A stretch of DNA of 64,000 nt, taken from NCBI RefSeq assembly GCF_051195255.1, contig NZ_JBNJLK010000004.1, positions 186,001-250,000 on the forward strand. Direction: 5' to 3'. The translations under genes were made by a program, and so were the position numbers. Source of the DNA: Falsirhodobacter sp051195255 (GTDB taxonomy: Bacteria > Pseudomonadota > Alphaproteobacteria > Rhodobacterales > Rhodobacteraceae). Positions 33,367-40,380 of the stretch are shown one piece after another. The notes beneath the pieces were generated by a model. That model saw nothing but the letters and a program-made list of their open reading frames with translations, did not search any database and was not told where the DNA came from. Each line of letters starts with the position of its first letter. Within the stretch, counting starts at the first letter, position 1.

Positions 33367-33917
33367 TGCTGACCCCTACGCAGAACGTTCGCGCCATGCT
33401 GGACATCCTCAAGACCCACCACCCCGACGCCTCCTGCGCGTGTTCGGACGCCGAGCTGATGCGCTACGCCATGACGGACATGCTGCTGGTCGAAGCCCTC
33501 GGGCTGGACATCGGTCAGGTCATCAGCGCCGCCGAAGTGGATGCCCGTTACGAGGTCCAGCGCCTTGGGCCGGTTGACGGCACGGTGTTCGTCGAACCCC
33601 CGGTCATCTCCGCCGAAGAGCTTTCCCCGCCGCAGCCTCTGCCCGTCCCGGCATTGCGGCGCACCTCTCCAGCCACACTGACCCCGCCGTTTGACGGCAC
33701 GTGGCTGGAGCCTTTCATTCATCGGAGCCAACGCCATGACCTGCGAAGTGCTACCCCCCGCATTGTCCACCCGCCGCGCCCGCGCCGCTGCCATCCTCGT
33801 AAGTGCCCGCGCCGTCCTGCGCCACGGCACCCGCGACAGCGAGATCGTGCTGCTGGACGGCAAGACCTGCACGAACGCCACCTTCGCGGAGCACGTGGCC
33901 TTCGCCCTGTGCCGTGA
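33366..33917 (+). CDS. Phage early protein with abnormal run-on C-terminus
   Basis: The first ~110 residues look natural: MLTPTQNVRAMLDILKTHHP, DASCACSDAELMRYAMTDML, then a Pro-rich end. From about 33700 the frame reads Arg/Pro-rich nonsense over the next gene for 180 bases. In another frame a TGA overlaps the 33736 ATG exactly, so a frameshift has probably removed the true stop at 33739. The N-terminal two-Cys helix domain is not a family I recognise. Confidence 0.5.
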   Translation: MLTPTQNVRAMLDILKTHHPDASCACSDAELMRYAMTDMLLVEALGLDIGQVISAAEVDARYEVQRLGPVDGTVFVEPPVISAEELSPPQPLPVPALRRTSPATLTPPFDGTWLEPFIHRSQRHDLRSATPRIVHPPRPRRCHPRKCPRRPAPRHPRQRDRAAGRQDLHERHLRGARGLRPVP

Positions 33918-34185
33918 CGGTGACGCCCTGCCCGAGATCCAGGAAGAGATCGACCGCGTTCTGACGCTGGCCGGATACGCCCCAACTTACTGGAAGCGCC
34001 GGATCGAACGCTTTCAAGCCGGCGGATGCAGATCACGATCCGGCCTGGCAGCGCATCGCGGGCTACGGCGCCATCGCCCTGCACTGCTGCCTAGTCCTGA
34101 TCCCCTGCCTCTGGTGGGCGGCGCAGACCAGCACCGACGCCACGCTGGCACAGGCCACGCAGGCGCAGTTCGTGGAGTGGTCGGA
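33736..34185 (+). CDS. Phage protein of unknown function, 3' end damaged
   Basis: Starts MTCEVLPPALSTRRARAAAI and reads well through LLDGKTCTNATFAEHVAFAL and EEIDRVLTLAGYAPTYWKRR. After about residue 97 it runs without stop into the next gene in the same frame, while a membrane-helix frame overlaps it. The true gene probably ended or shifted frame near 34020. No family recognised; position suggests the early/replication region. Confidence 0.5.
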
Positions 34186-34189
34186 ATGA
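34022..34189 (+). pseudogene. Small membrane protein frame without start codon
   Basis: The frame reads ADADHDPAWQRIAGYGAIAL, HCCLVLIPCLWWAAQT and a polar end (ATQAQFVEWSE), one membrane helix. Its TGA overlaps the ATG of the next gene (ATGA), the coupling seen elsewhere in this operon. No ATG, GTG or TTG lies in a credible place, so the 5' end has probably been damaged together with the preceding gene. Confidence 0.45.
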
Positions 34190-34419
34190 TCAGCGCGCGG
34201 CCCTTCTACCGCGACGAGTTCGGCATCGGTCAGATCCGCCTCGCCCGCATCCGCTATGAGGCCGCCGAGGCAGAACTAGCGGAGTGCGCACCGATCGCCT
34301 TCACCCGCGGCTACGTGCCCGATCTGGTGCGCGCCTCGGCCCGCCGCCGCTTCACCGCCGCCCGAGCCGAAAGCGATCGGGCCAAGACCATCCTCCGCCA
34401 CATGGGAGCATTCCAATGA
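34186..34419 (+). CDS. 77-aa phage protein
   Basis: MISARPFYRDEFGIGQIRLA followed by two charged helices (RYEAAEAELAECAPIAFTRG; RRRFTAARAESDRAKTILRH). Soluble, no Cys pair, no recognised family. Coupled at both ends: its ATG overlaps the membrane-frame stop and its stop overlaps the Gp157-like start (ATGA). Confidence 0.6.
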   Translation: MISARPFYRDEFGIGQIRLARIRYEAAEAELAECAPIAFTRGYVPDLVRASARRRFTAARAESDRAKTILRHMGAFQ

Positions 34420-34904
34420 ACATGCGCATCGACATCCCGCTGATCGAGCGGATCGCCGCCCTCCTCGACCCCTACCGCGACGACGGCGACCTGTTCATGG
34501 ACAGCCTCGACAGCCAGACCGACGTGCTGGACCTGATGGACCGGTCCCTCGCCGCCATGCAGGCCGACGAGGCGCTGGCTCAGGCGATCAAGTCGCAGGA
34601 AGACGCACTGGCGAAGCGCCGGCAGAGGATCGAGAGCCGCCGGGACGCCCACAAGGCCGCCGTGCGCGAGATGCTGCGGGCGACCGGCCAGAAGAAGGTC
34701 GAGCGCCCCCTCGCTACCCTGTCCATGCGGCAGGGATCGGTGGCCGTCCACATCCACGACGATGCTTCCGTGCCCACGCAGCTCTGCAAGGTCACGCGGA
34801 CGCCCGACAAGGCCGCGATCCGCAAGCAGATCGAGGCGGGCGAGGACGTGCCGGGCGCCTACTTGGTGCGCGGCGAAGACACCCTCAGCGTGCGGGTGCT
34901 CTGA
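34416..34904 (+). CDS. Siphovirus Gp157-like protein
   Basis: 162 aa. A long N-terminal coiled coil (KSQEDALAKRRQRIESRRDA) is followed by a beta-rich end: RATGQKKVERPLATLSMRQG, SVAVHIHDDASVPT, then PDKAAIRKQIEAGEDVPGAY. This order (helices, ATGxKKxxxPLxTLSxRxGxxSV, DKxAIKxxLxxGxxVPGAxL) is that of the Gp157 family, reported to protect phage DNA from host nuclease or restriction. Start set by ATGA overlap with the preceding gene. It appears intact. Confidence 0.82.
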   Translation: MNMRIDIPLIERIAALLDPYRDDGDLFMDSLDSQTDVLDLMDRSLAAMQADEALAQAIKSQEDALAKRRQRIESRRDAHKAAVREMLRATGQKKVERPLATLSMRQGSVAVHIHDDASVPTQLCKVTRTPDKAAIRKQIEAGEDVPGAYLVRGEDTLSVRVL

Positions 34905-35848
34905 TGGATTGGGAAAAGGCCTCGGTCGAGCTCACCCGCAAGCTGGACCCCGCACACGTCAAGCAACGGACGCAGGGCGGGTCCGGCGTCTCCTATGGGG
35001 AAGGCTGGCACGCCATTGCCGAGATGAACCGCATCTTCGGCTTCGGCGCGTGGGACCGGCAGACGCTGGACATCCGCCAGCTAGGCGAGCCGCGCGACGT
35101 GTCGAGTAAGATCCGCGTCGACTACATGGCCCGCGTCCGCGTCACGGTCACGCTGGAGAATGGCCGTACGGTCACCCGCGACGGATGGGGCTTCGGCCAA
35201 GGCATCGACCGCGATGTGGGTCAGGTTCATGAGAGCACGCTGAAAGACGCCGAAACCGACGCCATGAAGCGGGCGATGATGACGTTCGGCAATCCGGCCA
35301 AGGGAGTTTCCCTGCTGAAGTCAGACGCAGATCCTCGGGAAGCATGGCCGCAGGACAAGATTAATGCGTTCCGCAAGGTGGCGACCGGCCGTGCGCTGCT
35401 GATCTTCGAGCTGTGCCTGGGGACGGGCCAGAGGATTGGCGACGTGTTGAAGATGCGGTGGAGCGACATTGAGAGCAACGGGATCAATGTCCAGCAGGGC
35501 AAAACAAAGGCCAAGCTATGGGTCCCGCTGACGCCGCGGTTGGCCGATATCCTGAAAGCGACCCCGCGCATTGGGATGACGATCTGCGCGTGGGGCACTG
35601 CCGGCAAGGCAACCTCTTACCGGGGGGCGGCCGACATGGTTCTGGAGGTGCGTCGTCAGATCGGCGCCGAGGCATACGACCTGCACGGGCTTTGTTACTC
35701 GGCGGCGGCAGAACCGGCGGCGGCCGGTTGCAGCGACGAGATGATCATGGCGATCACCGGCCACAAGACCTCCGCAATGGTGGCCCGATACGCGGGACGG
35801 GCCCGGCAGAAAGCGCGGGCGACAGAGGCTCAGGAACGGCGGAAATAG
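34904..35848 (+). CDS. Fusion of Rad52-like recombinase and tyrosine-integrase catalytic domain
   Basis: 314 aa in one open frame. Residues 1-~128 match phage Rad52/22-type annealing proteins (SGVSYGEGWHAIAEMNRIFG; HESTLKDAETDAMKRAMMTF). At the sequence FGNPAKG it switches to the end of a tyrosine integrase (KGVSLLKSDADPREAW onwards), homologous to the relic at 25252. Catalytic Arg177 (GTGQRIGDVL), His261, His287 and Tyr296 are visible, but the second Arg of the HxxR box is Cys264 (DLHGLCY), and a nearby Leu is Pro. The annealing half lacks its C-terminus. Recombinase activity is therefore improbable. The start overlaps the previous stop (TGATG). Confidence 0.85.
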   Translation: MDWEKASVELTRKLDPAHVKQRTQGGSGVSYGEGWHAIAEMNRIFGFGAWDRQTLDIRQLGEPRDVSSKIRVDYMARVRVTVTLENGRTVTRDGWGFGQGIDRDVGQVHESTLKDAETDAMKRAMMTFGNPAKGVSLLKSDADPREAWPQDKINAFRKVATGRALLIFELCLGTGQRIGDVLKMRWSDIESNGINVQQGKTKAKLWVPLTPRLADILKATPRIGMTICAWGTAGKATSYRGAADMVLEVRRQIGAEAYDLHGLCYSAAAEPAAAGCSDEMIMAITGHKTSAMVARYAGRARQKARATEAQERRK

Positions 35849-35930
35849 CGTCGCAACATTCGCGGATGGTTCCCGCTATGTCCCGCGCTTTTCTCAACAG
35901 GAATACAAGGGAATTTAGTTGGTTGGGCGG

Positions 35931-35982
35931 GGATTTGCAATCCGGTGCATAGCCTGCCCACCCGCCGTAGACCAAGACTGAC
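35931..35982. repeat. Right attachment-site repeat (attR-like)
   Basis: A 52-base copy of the tRNA-Cys 5' half plus 16 bases of flank, lying 82 bases after the integrase-domain stop. It lacks the 4-base CTGC duplication present in the left copy. To its left the sequence is phage, not the tRNA 3' half, so this copy is not a tRNA gene. The spacer 35983-36073 holds nothing else visible. Confidence 0.85.
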
Positions 35983-36073
35983 CGGTGTTTAACCGCGCAG
36001 AAACAGGGTGCAAGACCTTCCTTGCGACCGAAACGGACTGCGGGGAACGCCGCGCCCCCCGCAGCCCCGCGAC

Positions 36074-36763
36074 TTACTCGGCCAGCGCCGCCTCGTAACG
36101 TTCCGAAACCTTTGTCCAGTCGACCACGTCCCACCACGCGCTCAGATACTCGGCCCGGCGGTTGTTGTAGGTAAGGTAATAGGCGTGTTCCCACACGTCG
36201 TTGCCCATCAGCGGCACGCCCTGCGTCTCGGCGACGTCCATCAGCGGATTGTCCTGGTTCGGGGTGGAGGTGATCTCCAGCTCGTCCTCCTCGTTGACGA
36301 TCAGCCAGACCCAGCCGGAGCCGAAACGGTCCGCGCCTGCCTTTTCGAAGGCGGCCCGAAACTCCTCATCTGATCCAAAGGAGGTCGTGATCGCTTCCGA
36401 CAGTTCGCTCGACATCTCTTTCGTCTGCCCGACCGGCGTCATCGTTTCCCAGAAGAAAGTGTGGTTCCAAAGGCCGCCCGCGTTGTTGCGCACGGCCGGG
36501 GTGAAGGTCCCTGCCCCCGCGACAAGCTCCTCCAGCGTCGCCTCCTTCGGCGCGTCGCCGGCGTCAATCGCCTTGTTCAGGTTGTCGACATAGGCCTTCT
36601 GGTGCTTGCCGTGATGCAGCTCCATCGTTTCCGCGCTGATCACGGGGGCAAGCGCATCCGTGGCATAGGGAAGATCCGGAAGCGTGAAAGGTCCTTGTGT
36701 CTGCGCTGCGGCAACAACGGGGCAAGCCGCAACAACGGTCGCGATGATGGTCTTTTGGAACAT
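36074..36763 (-). CDS. Superoxide dismutase (Fe/Mn family), exported
   Basis: 229 aa. Converts superoxide to hydrogen peroxide and oxygen. The Fe/Mn fold is complete: PFTLPDLPYATDALAPVISA, the ligand helix MELHHGKHQKAY, GGLWNHTFFWETM, and the C-terminal DVWEHAYYLTYNNRR. An N-terminal signal peptide (MFQKTIIATVVAACPVVAAA ending QTQ) points to the periplasm, whereas most enzymes of this family are cytoplasmic. AGGAGGAGAACGTC before the ATG fixes the start. Metal choice cannot be settled by eye. Confidence 0.93.
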   Translation of the reverse strand: MFQKTIIATVVAACPVVAAAQTQGPFTLPDLPYATDALAPVISAETMELHHGKHQKAYVDNLNKAIDAGDAPKEATLEELVAGAGTFTPAVRNNAGGLWNHTFFWETMTPVGQTKEMSSELSEAITTSFGSDEEFRAAFEKAGADRFGSGWVWLIVNEEDELEITSTPNQDNPLMDVAETQGVPLMGNDVWEHAYYLTYNNRRAEYLSAWWDVVDWTKVSERYEAALAE

Positions 36764-36849
36764 GACGTTCTCCTCCTCATGATAAGGACGAACCCGTGGC
36801 GGCCGCACCCGTTCCCTGTGCAGGATGTGGCACAACGCCGCTGACGGAG

Positions 36850-37632
36850 TCAGGACCGTGCAAAAAGCGCCATGCCACCGCGCGACCTGCCCCGCCACAT
36901 CGCGAAGAACGCGCAGGCCAGCAAAACCTCCGCCACGTCGCCGCCGTAATACATCCATTGCGCGGCGGCCTCGATCTCCGCCAAATCGGCGCCGGTCCCC
37001 GAGGGATAGCCCCTAAGGAACATGATCTTGCCCAGCACCGCATGGGCCGCCATCGCCGCGAACAGGCATCCCAGCCGCATCGCCCATCCGGGTCGGTGGG
37101 GCGCCGGATCCGGGCCCACGACCGCCCAAGTGAACAGGCACCCCGCGACCACGAAATGCACATGCAGCAGAAAATGAAGCGCCGGACTCTCCATCGCCGC
37201 CGTGTAGAGCGGGGTCAGATACAGACCATACATCCCCCCCACATCCAGCACCGCCGCCGTCACAGGATGCACCAGCACCCGAACGGGCCGGGTTCCAAGG
37301 AAGGCCACGACGCGACGCGCCCCCGCGACCGGCAGCCTGCGCAACAAAAGCGTCCCGGGCGCCGCGAGCACCAATCCCAAAGGCGCGAACATCCCGAGCA
37401 TGAGGTGCTGCGCCATGTGCCCGCGCAGATCATGATGCGCCCAATGCTGCATCGGCGGCGACATTGCACCCGAAACCAGCGCCACACCGAGACAGAAGAA
37501 CACGCTCCGATACCACGGCCAGTTGCCATTCTTCCGATCCGCCAAGGTCGCGCCGAAATACAGCGCCGCCGCCATCAGAGGCAGAACCGTGAACAGCAGG
37601 AACAGCCCGGCGCCGCCCTCAGGATGATGCAT
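36850..37632 (-). CDS. Cytochrome c oxidase assembly protein, caa3-type CtaG-like
   Basis: 260 aa with about seven membrane helices. Conserved His-rich loops are SPPMQHWAHHDLRGHMAQHL and FLLHVHFVVAGCLFTWAVVG, as in the membrane CtaG family (distinct from the Cox11-type CtaG), thought to help copper insertion in terminal oxidases. It starts within the DUF2243 gene (14-base overlap) on the same strand. Together with the adjacent exported SOD this suggests an envelope oxidative-metabolism function; that link is inference. Confidence 0.85.
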   Translation of the reverse strand: MHHPEGGAGLFLLFTVLPLMAAALYFGATLADRKNGNWPWYRSVFFCLGVALVSGAMSPPMQHWAHHDLRGHMAQHLMLGMFAPLGLVLAAPGTLLLRRLPVAGARRVVAFLGTRPVRVLVHPVTAAVLDVGGMYGLYLTPLYTAAMESPALHFLLHVHFVVAGCLFTWAVVGPDPAPHRPGWAMRLGCLFAAMAAHAVLGKIMFLRGYPSGTGADLAEIEAAAQWMYYGGDVAEVLLACAFFAMWRGRSRGGMALFARS

Positions 37633-38071
37633 GCCGACCCTGACGCAGAAGCACGGCCCCCACCAGCAAAAGCAGCACCGCCGCCCCGTTCCACAGAAGG
37701 TCGTAGATCCAGATGTTCTCCACATACCGGATCTCGTGCAGGCCCAGCACCTTGTGGTTCACGATGCCGTCGAACAGCTGGAACCCGCCCATCCCGAGGA
37801 AGAACCCGCTCCAGGCCGGCCGTCGCACCAGCGCCCCCGTCTTCCGCAGGCCGGACAGCAGAAAGAACCCGAGGACCAGCAAGATCAGTTCCGCCGAATG
37901 CAGCAGCCCATCCGACAGCAGCGCGATGGCCGGCGTCGACCGATCCACGAAATGGTGCCAGGCCAGGATCTGGTGAAAGACGATCTCATCGACCGCAGCC
38001 ATCATGCCAACACCGATCAGGACCGTGGACAGGATCGACCGCCGCCGATCTGGTGCATGTTCTGGATTCAT
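37619..38071 (-). CDS. DUF2243 family membrane protein
   Basis: 150 aa with four hydrophobic helices. Characteristic blocks are GMMAAVDEIVFHQILAWHHF, FFLGMGGFQLFDGIVNHKVL and GLHEIRY...YDLLWNGAAVLLLL, which define DUF2243. This family is regularly paired with caa3-type CtaG proteins, as here. The conserved His and Asp/Glu residues near the membrane surface could bind a metal. Its 3' end overlaps the CtaG-like start by 14 bases, so the two are one operon. Confidence 0.88.
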   Translation of the reverse strand: MNPEHAPDRRRSILSTVLIGVGMMAAVDEIVFHQILAWHHFVDRSTPAIALLSDGLLHSAELILLVLGFFLLSGLRKTGALVRRPAWSGFFLGMGGFQLFDGIVNHKVLGLHEIRYVENIWIYDLLWNGAAVLLLLVGAVLLRQGRHASS

Positions 38072-38184
38072 GGGCTTCCCTCAAAACGGCTACCCGCATC
38101 CTGACAGGAAGCGGGCAGCAAGGAAACAGCGACGACGCACCCCATCGGTCAGATGCAGACCTGCGGCGAAAGGTTCGCACAAAC

Positions 38185-38200
38185 GTATAAAATTTTATAC
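38185..38200. promoter_or_regulatory. Perfect 16-bp AT-rich palindrome, candidate operator
   Basis: GTATAAAATTTTATAC is a perfect palindrome in a region otherwise over 60% GC. It lies 114 bases upstream of the DUF2243-ctaG operon start and 257 bases before the regulator-polysaccharide operon. The spacer 38072-38456 holds no gene that I can support. Symmetry and length suit a dimeric transcription factor; the factor is unknown. Confidence 0.6.
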
Positions 38201-38456
38201 AATGATGCCGAGAAGCCACAGCCCCTGCGCGCCGAATGAAGAACCCCAATACAAGCGGAGACGCGCACGGGCCCTGCCGGGATGAAGAAATAAAGGCGGG
38301 GGTATATCGATCATGTCGAAAGCCCGGCCAAGACACGTCAGCCTTTCCGCATAAGCCGCGGCGCCACCGGAACATTCGAAGATCATCGCGCCTCGAAAGC
38401 TAGTCTGGTCACATCAATGCAACTATAGATTGTTAGAAGGAACACCGCCAAGGGTC

Positions 38457-39632
38457 ATGATGCTGATCATCGTTGCAGATGACGACGCCCTACAGCGCCG
38501 CTACGTGTCGGTCGTGATGACGAAGCTGGGTCATCAGGCGCTCGAAGCGTCGAACGGAGAGGAGGCCCTTGCCCTGCTGATGCAGAGCGAGGCGCAGATC
38601 CTCGTCTGCGACCTCGACATGCCGCTGATGAACGGCCTGCGCCTCACGCAGGAGATCCGGGCCCGGGGCCTCGACCGTTACGTCCACATCATCATGATCA
38701 CGGGCAGCGGCCAGAACGAGGATCGCAAGCGCGCGCTGGAAGCCGGCGTCGACGATTTCATGACAAAGCCCTTCGACGCCTCCATGCTGCGCGTCCGCAT
38801 CGGCGCCGCCGCGCGGCTGGTGGAACACGAACAGCAGATGAAGGAAAAGACCCGCATCCTTCACGAGGCGCATGAACGTATCCGCAGTGATCTGGAAGCC
38901 GCCGCCCGCGCGCAGCGCCGGATGCTGCCGCTGGGCACGCGCTTCGTGGGCGAATACGGGTTTGCCGCGACGTTCCTGCCGTCGACATTCGTGTCGGGTG
39001 ACATGTTCGGTTATTTCACCCTGGGGTCAGACCGCATCGGGTTCTATGCCATCGACGTGTCGGGCCACGGCATACAGGCCGCATTGACCTCGGTCGCCTT
39101 CGGGCATCTGGTGACCTCCGAATACTTCGCCACCCATGCAACCGGCCCGGACGGCCAGCCCGACCCCGCCCAGCTTGCGCGGATCCTGAACGGACGGTTC
39201 TACAAGCCCGACGACGACTCCTATCTGACGATGTTCGCCGGCGTGCTGGACGAACGGACGGGCGATCTGGTGTTCTGCCAGGCCGGCTATCCCATGCCGA
39301 TGCTGGCGCGTCCCGACCAGACGGTGGGCCTGATCGGCGACGGCGGCTTCCCCATCGGCCTGTGGGAAACGGCGGAGTATCACAACCTGTCCCTGCGTCT
39401 GCTGCCCGGCGAACGGATCGTCCTGTGCTCTGACGGCGCGACCGAGGCGGAGGATGCGAACGGCACCGCTTTTGGCGAGGAGCGGCTGGGCGCGCTTGTC
39501 GCCCGTGAAACCGCCTGTCGCACCGAAGACCTGCCGGCACGGGTCGCGGCCTCGCTGGCCGACTGGCGCGATGGCCGCCCGCTGGATGACGACCTTACCG
39601 TTCTGGTACTGGAGAGGAGACCAACCCCGTGA
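38457..39632 (+). CDS. Response regulator with PP2C-type (RsbU/SpoIIE-like) phosphatase output
   Basis: 391 aa. Residues 1-~125 form a receiver domain: acidic pair in VADDD, phospho-acceptor Asp52 in VCDLDMP, Lys in MTKPFDA. A coiled linker (EQQMKEKTRILHEAHERIRS) leads to an SpoIIE-type serine phosphatase (ISGD equivalent FVSGDMFGY, AIDVSGHGIQAAL, LCSDGATEAEDANG, DDDLTVLVLERR). It should dephosphorylate the downstream STAS protein when its receiver is phosphorylated. Start chosen at the double ATG with AAGG upstream. Its stop overlaps the STAS gene by 4 bases. Confidence 0.92.
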   Translation: MMLIIVADDDALQRRYVSVVMTKLGHQALEASNGEEALALLMQSEAQILVCDLDMPLMNGLRLTQEIRARGLDRYVHIIMITGSGQNEDRKRALEAGVDDFMTKPFDASMLRVRIGAAARLVEHEQQMKEKTRILHEAHERIRSDLEAAARAQRRMLPLGTRFVGEYGFAATFLPSTFVSGDMFGYFTLGSDRIGFYAIDVSGHGIQAALTSVAFGHLVTSEYFATHATGPDGQPDPAQLARILNGRFYKPDDDSYLTMFAGVLDERTGDLVFCQAGYPMPMLARPDQTVGLIGDGGFPIGLWETAEYHNLSLRLLPGERIVLCSDGATEAEDANGTAFGEERLGALVARETACRTEDLPARVAASLADWRDGRPLDDDLTVLVLERRPTP

Positions 39633-39970
39633 TCACCACCGACACCCACGGACAGGGCATCTGCCTTGTCAATCCGAACATGCCGCGCCTGACCGCCGCC
39701 ACCGCCACCGCCTTCAAGGACGAGGTGGCCCAGATGATCGACCAAGGCTACGACAAGCTGGTCATCGATCTGGGTGACGTGTCCTTCGTCGATTCCTCCG
39801 GCCTCGGGGCGCTGGTGGGCCTGCTGAAGAAGGTCGGCAACCGGGGGGAGATCATCCTCTGCCAGCCGGCCGACAGCGTCATGCAGATGTTCCGCATCAC
39901 CCGCATGGACCGCGTGTTCAAGTTCCTGCCGGACCGCGCGCAGGCACTGGACGCGCTGAACGCCGGCTGA
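39629..39970 (+). CDS. STAS-domain anti-anti-sigma factor (RsbV/SpoIIAA-like)
   Basis: 113 aa with a GTG start. The STAS signature LVIDLGDVSFVDSSGLGALV contains the phosphorylatable serine (Ser56 or Ser57). It is cytoplasmic. In the known partner-switching logic, the unphosphorylated form binds the serine-kinase anti-sigma protein and frees its target, and phosphorylation reverses this. Both predicted partners are its direct neighbours, with overlap upstream and a one-base gap downstream. Confidence 0.93.
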   Translation: MITTDTHGQGICLVNPNMPRLTAATATAFKDEVAQMIDQGYDKLVIDLGDVSFVDSSGLGALVGLLKKVGNRGEIILCQPADSVMQMFRITRMDRVFKFLPDRAQALDALNAG

Positions 39971-39971
39971 C

Positions 39972-40376
39972 ATGCAGCTGTTCAGCGTCCTCATCCCGCC
40001 GGATCTGGCCGAGGTCGATGCCATCGCCCCCCGGCTGACGGCGCAGGTGGAACCGCTTCTTTCCGAAGACCGGCTGCCCGCGTTCGAGATCGCGGTGGTG
40101 GAGGCCCTGACCAACGTGATCCGCCACGGCGGCCTGCGGCCCGACCAGACGGTGGGCGTCGCCTTGCACCAGACACAGGGCGGGATCGAGGCGACGATCA
40201 CCGACGAAGGCCGCGCCCCGCCCGATGACCTGTTCACGAAACCGCTGCCCGAGGATGACGGCGATCCCATGGCGGAATCCGGCCGCGGCATCGGCCTGAT
40301 CCTCATGTGCGCGGACCGGGTCACCGCCACCCGGGAAGACGGATGCAACCGTCTGGTCCTGCGCTTCGAAGGGTGA
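39972..40376 (+). CDS. Anti-sigma-type serine kinase (RsbW/SpoIIAB-like)
   Basis: 134 aa, a GHKL ATPase. The N-box is FEIAVVEALTNVIRHGG, the G1-type loop ITDEGRAPP, and the G2 box SGRGIGLILMCADRV. This arrangement is typical of serine kinases that phosphorylate a STAS partner and hold either a sigma factor or another effector. No sigma factor gene is nearby, so the held target may be elsewhere or may be part of the following kinase or synthase. Four bases separate it from the hybrid kinase gene. Confidence 0.92.
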   Translation: MQLFSVLIPPDLAEVDAIAPRLTAQVEPLLSEDRLPAFEIAVVEALTNVIRHGGLRPDQTVGVALHQTQGGIEATITDEGRAPPDDLFTKPLPEDDGDPMAESGRGIGLILMCADRVTATREDGCNRLVLRFEG

Positions 40377-40380
40377 CGCG

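Larger units (their letters stand above)
26032..35930. mobile_element. Defective prophage of about 9.9 kb
   Basis: Bounded by the tRNA-Cys direct repeats. From left to right it holds a decayed lysis cassette, an acyltransferase, small membrane and hydrophilic proteins, exported cargo genes with hairpin terminators, a small HTH operon, HNH and terminase fragments, early genes, and a recombinase-integrase fusion. The whole capsid and tail module is missing. Its G+C content and codon use are visibly less biased than the flanks, most clearly around 27.4-28.4 and 30.1-32.4 kb. Confidence 0.85.

Noticed and set aside
35931..35982. A second tRNA-Cys gene at the right prophage end
   Set aside because: Only the 5' half is present and the D-arm is four bases short; no T-arm or 3' acceptor strand follows.
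36796..38190. A 464-codon plus-strand frame over the ctaG-like and DUF2243 genes
   Set aside because: His/Arg/Gln-rich shadow; both minus-strand genes have recognised family motifs.
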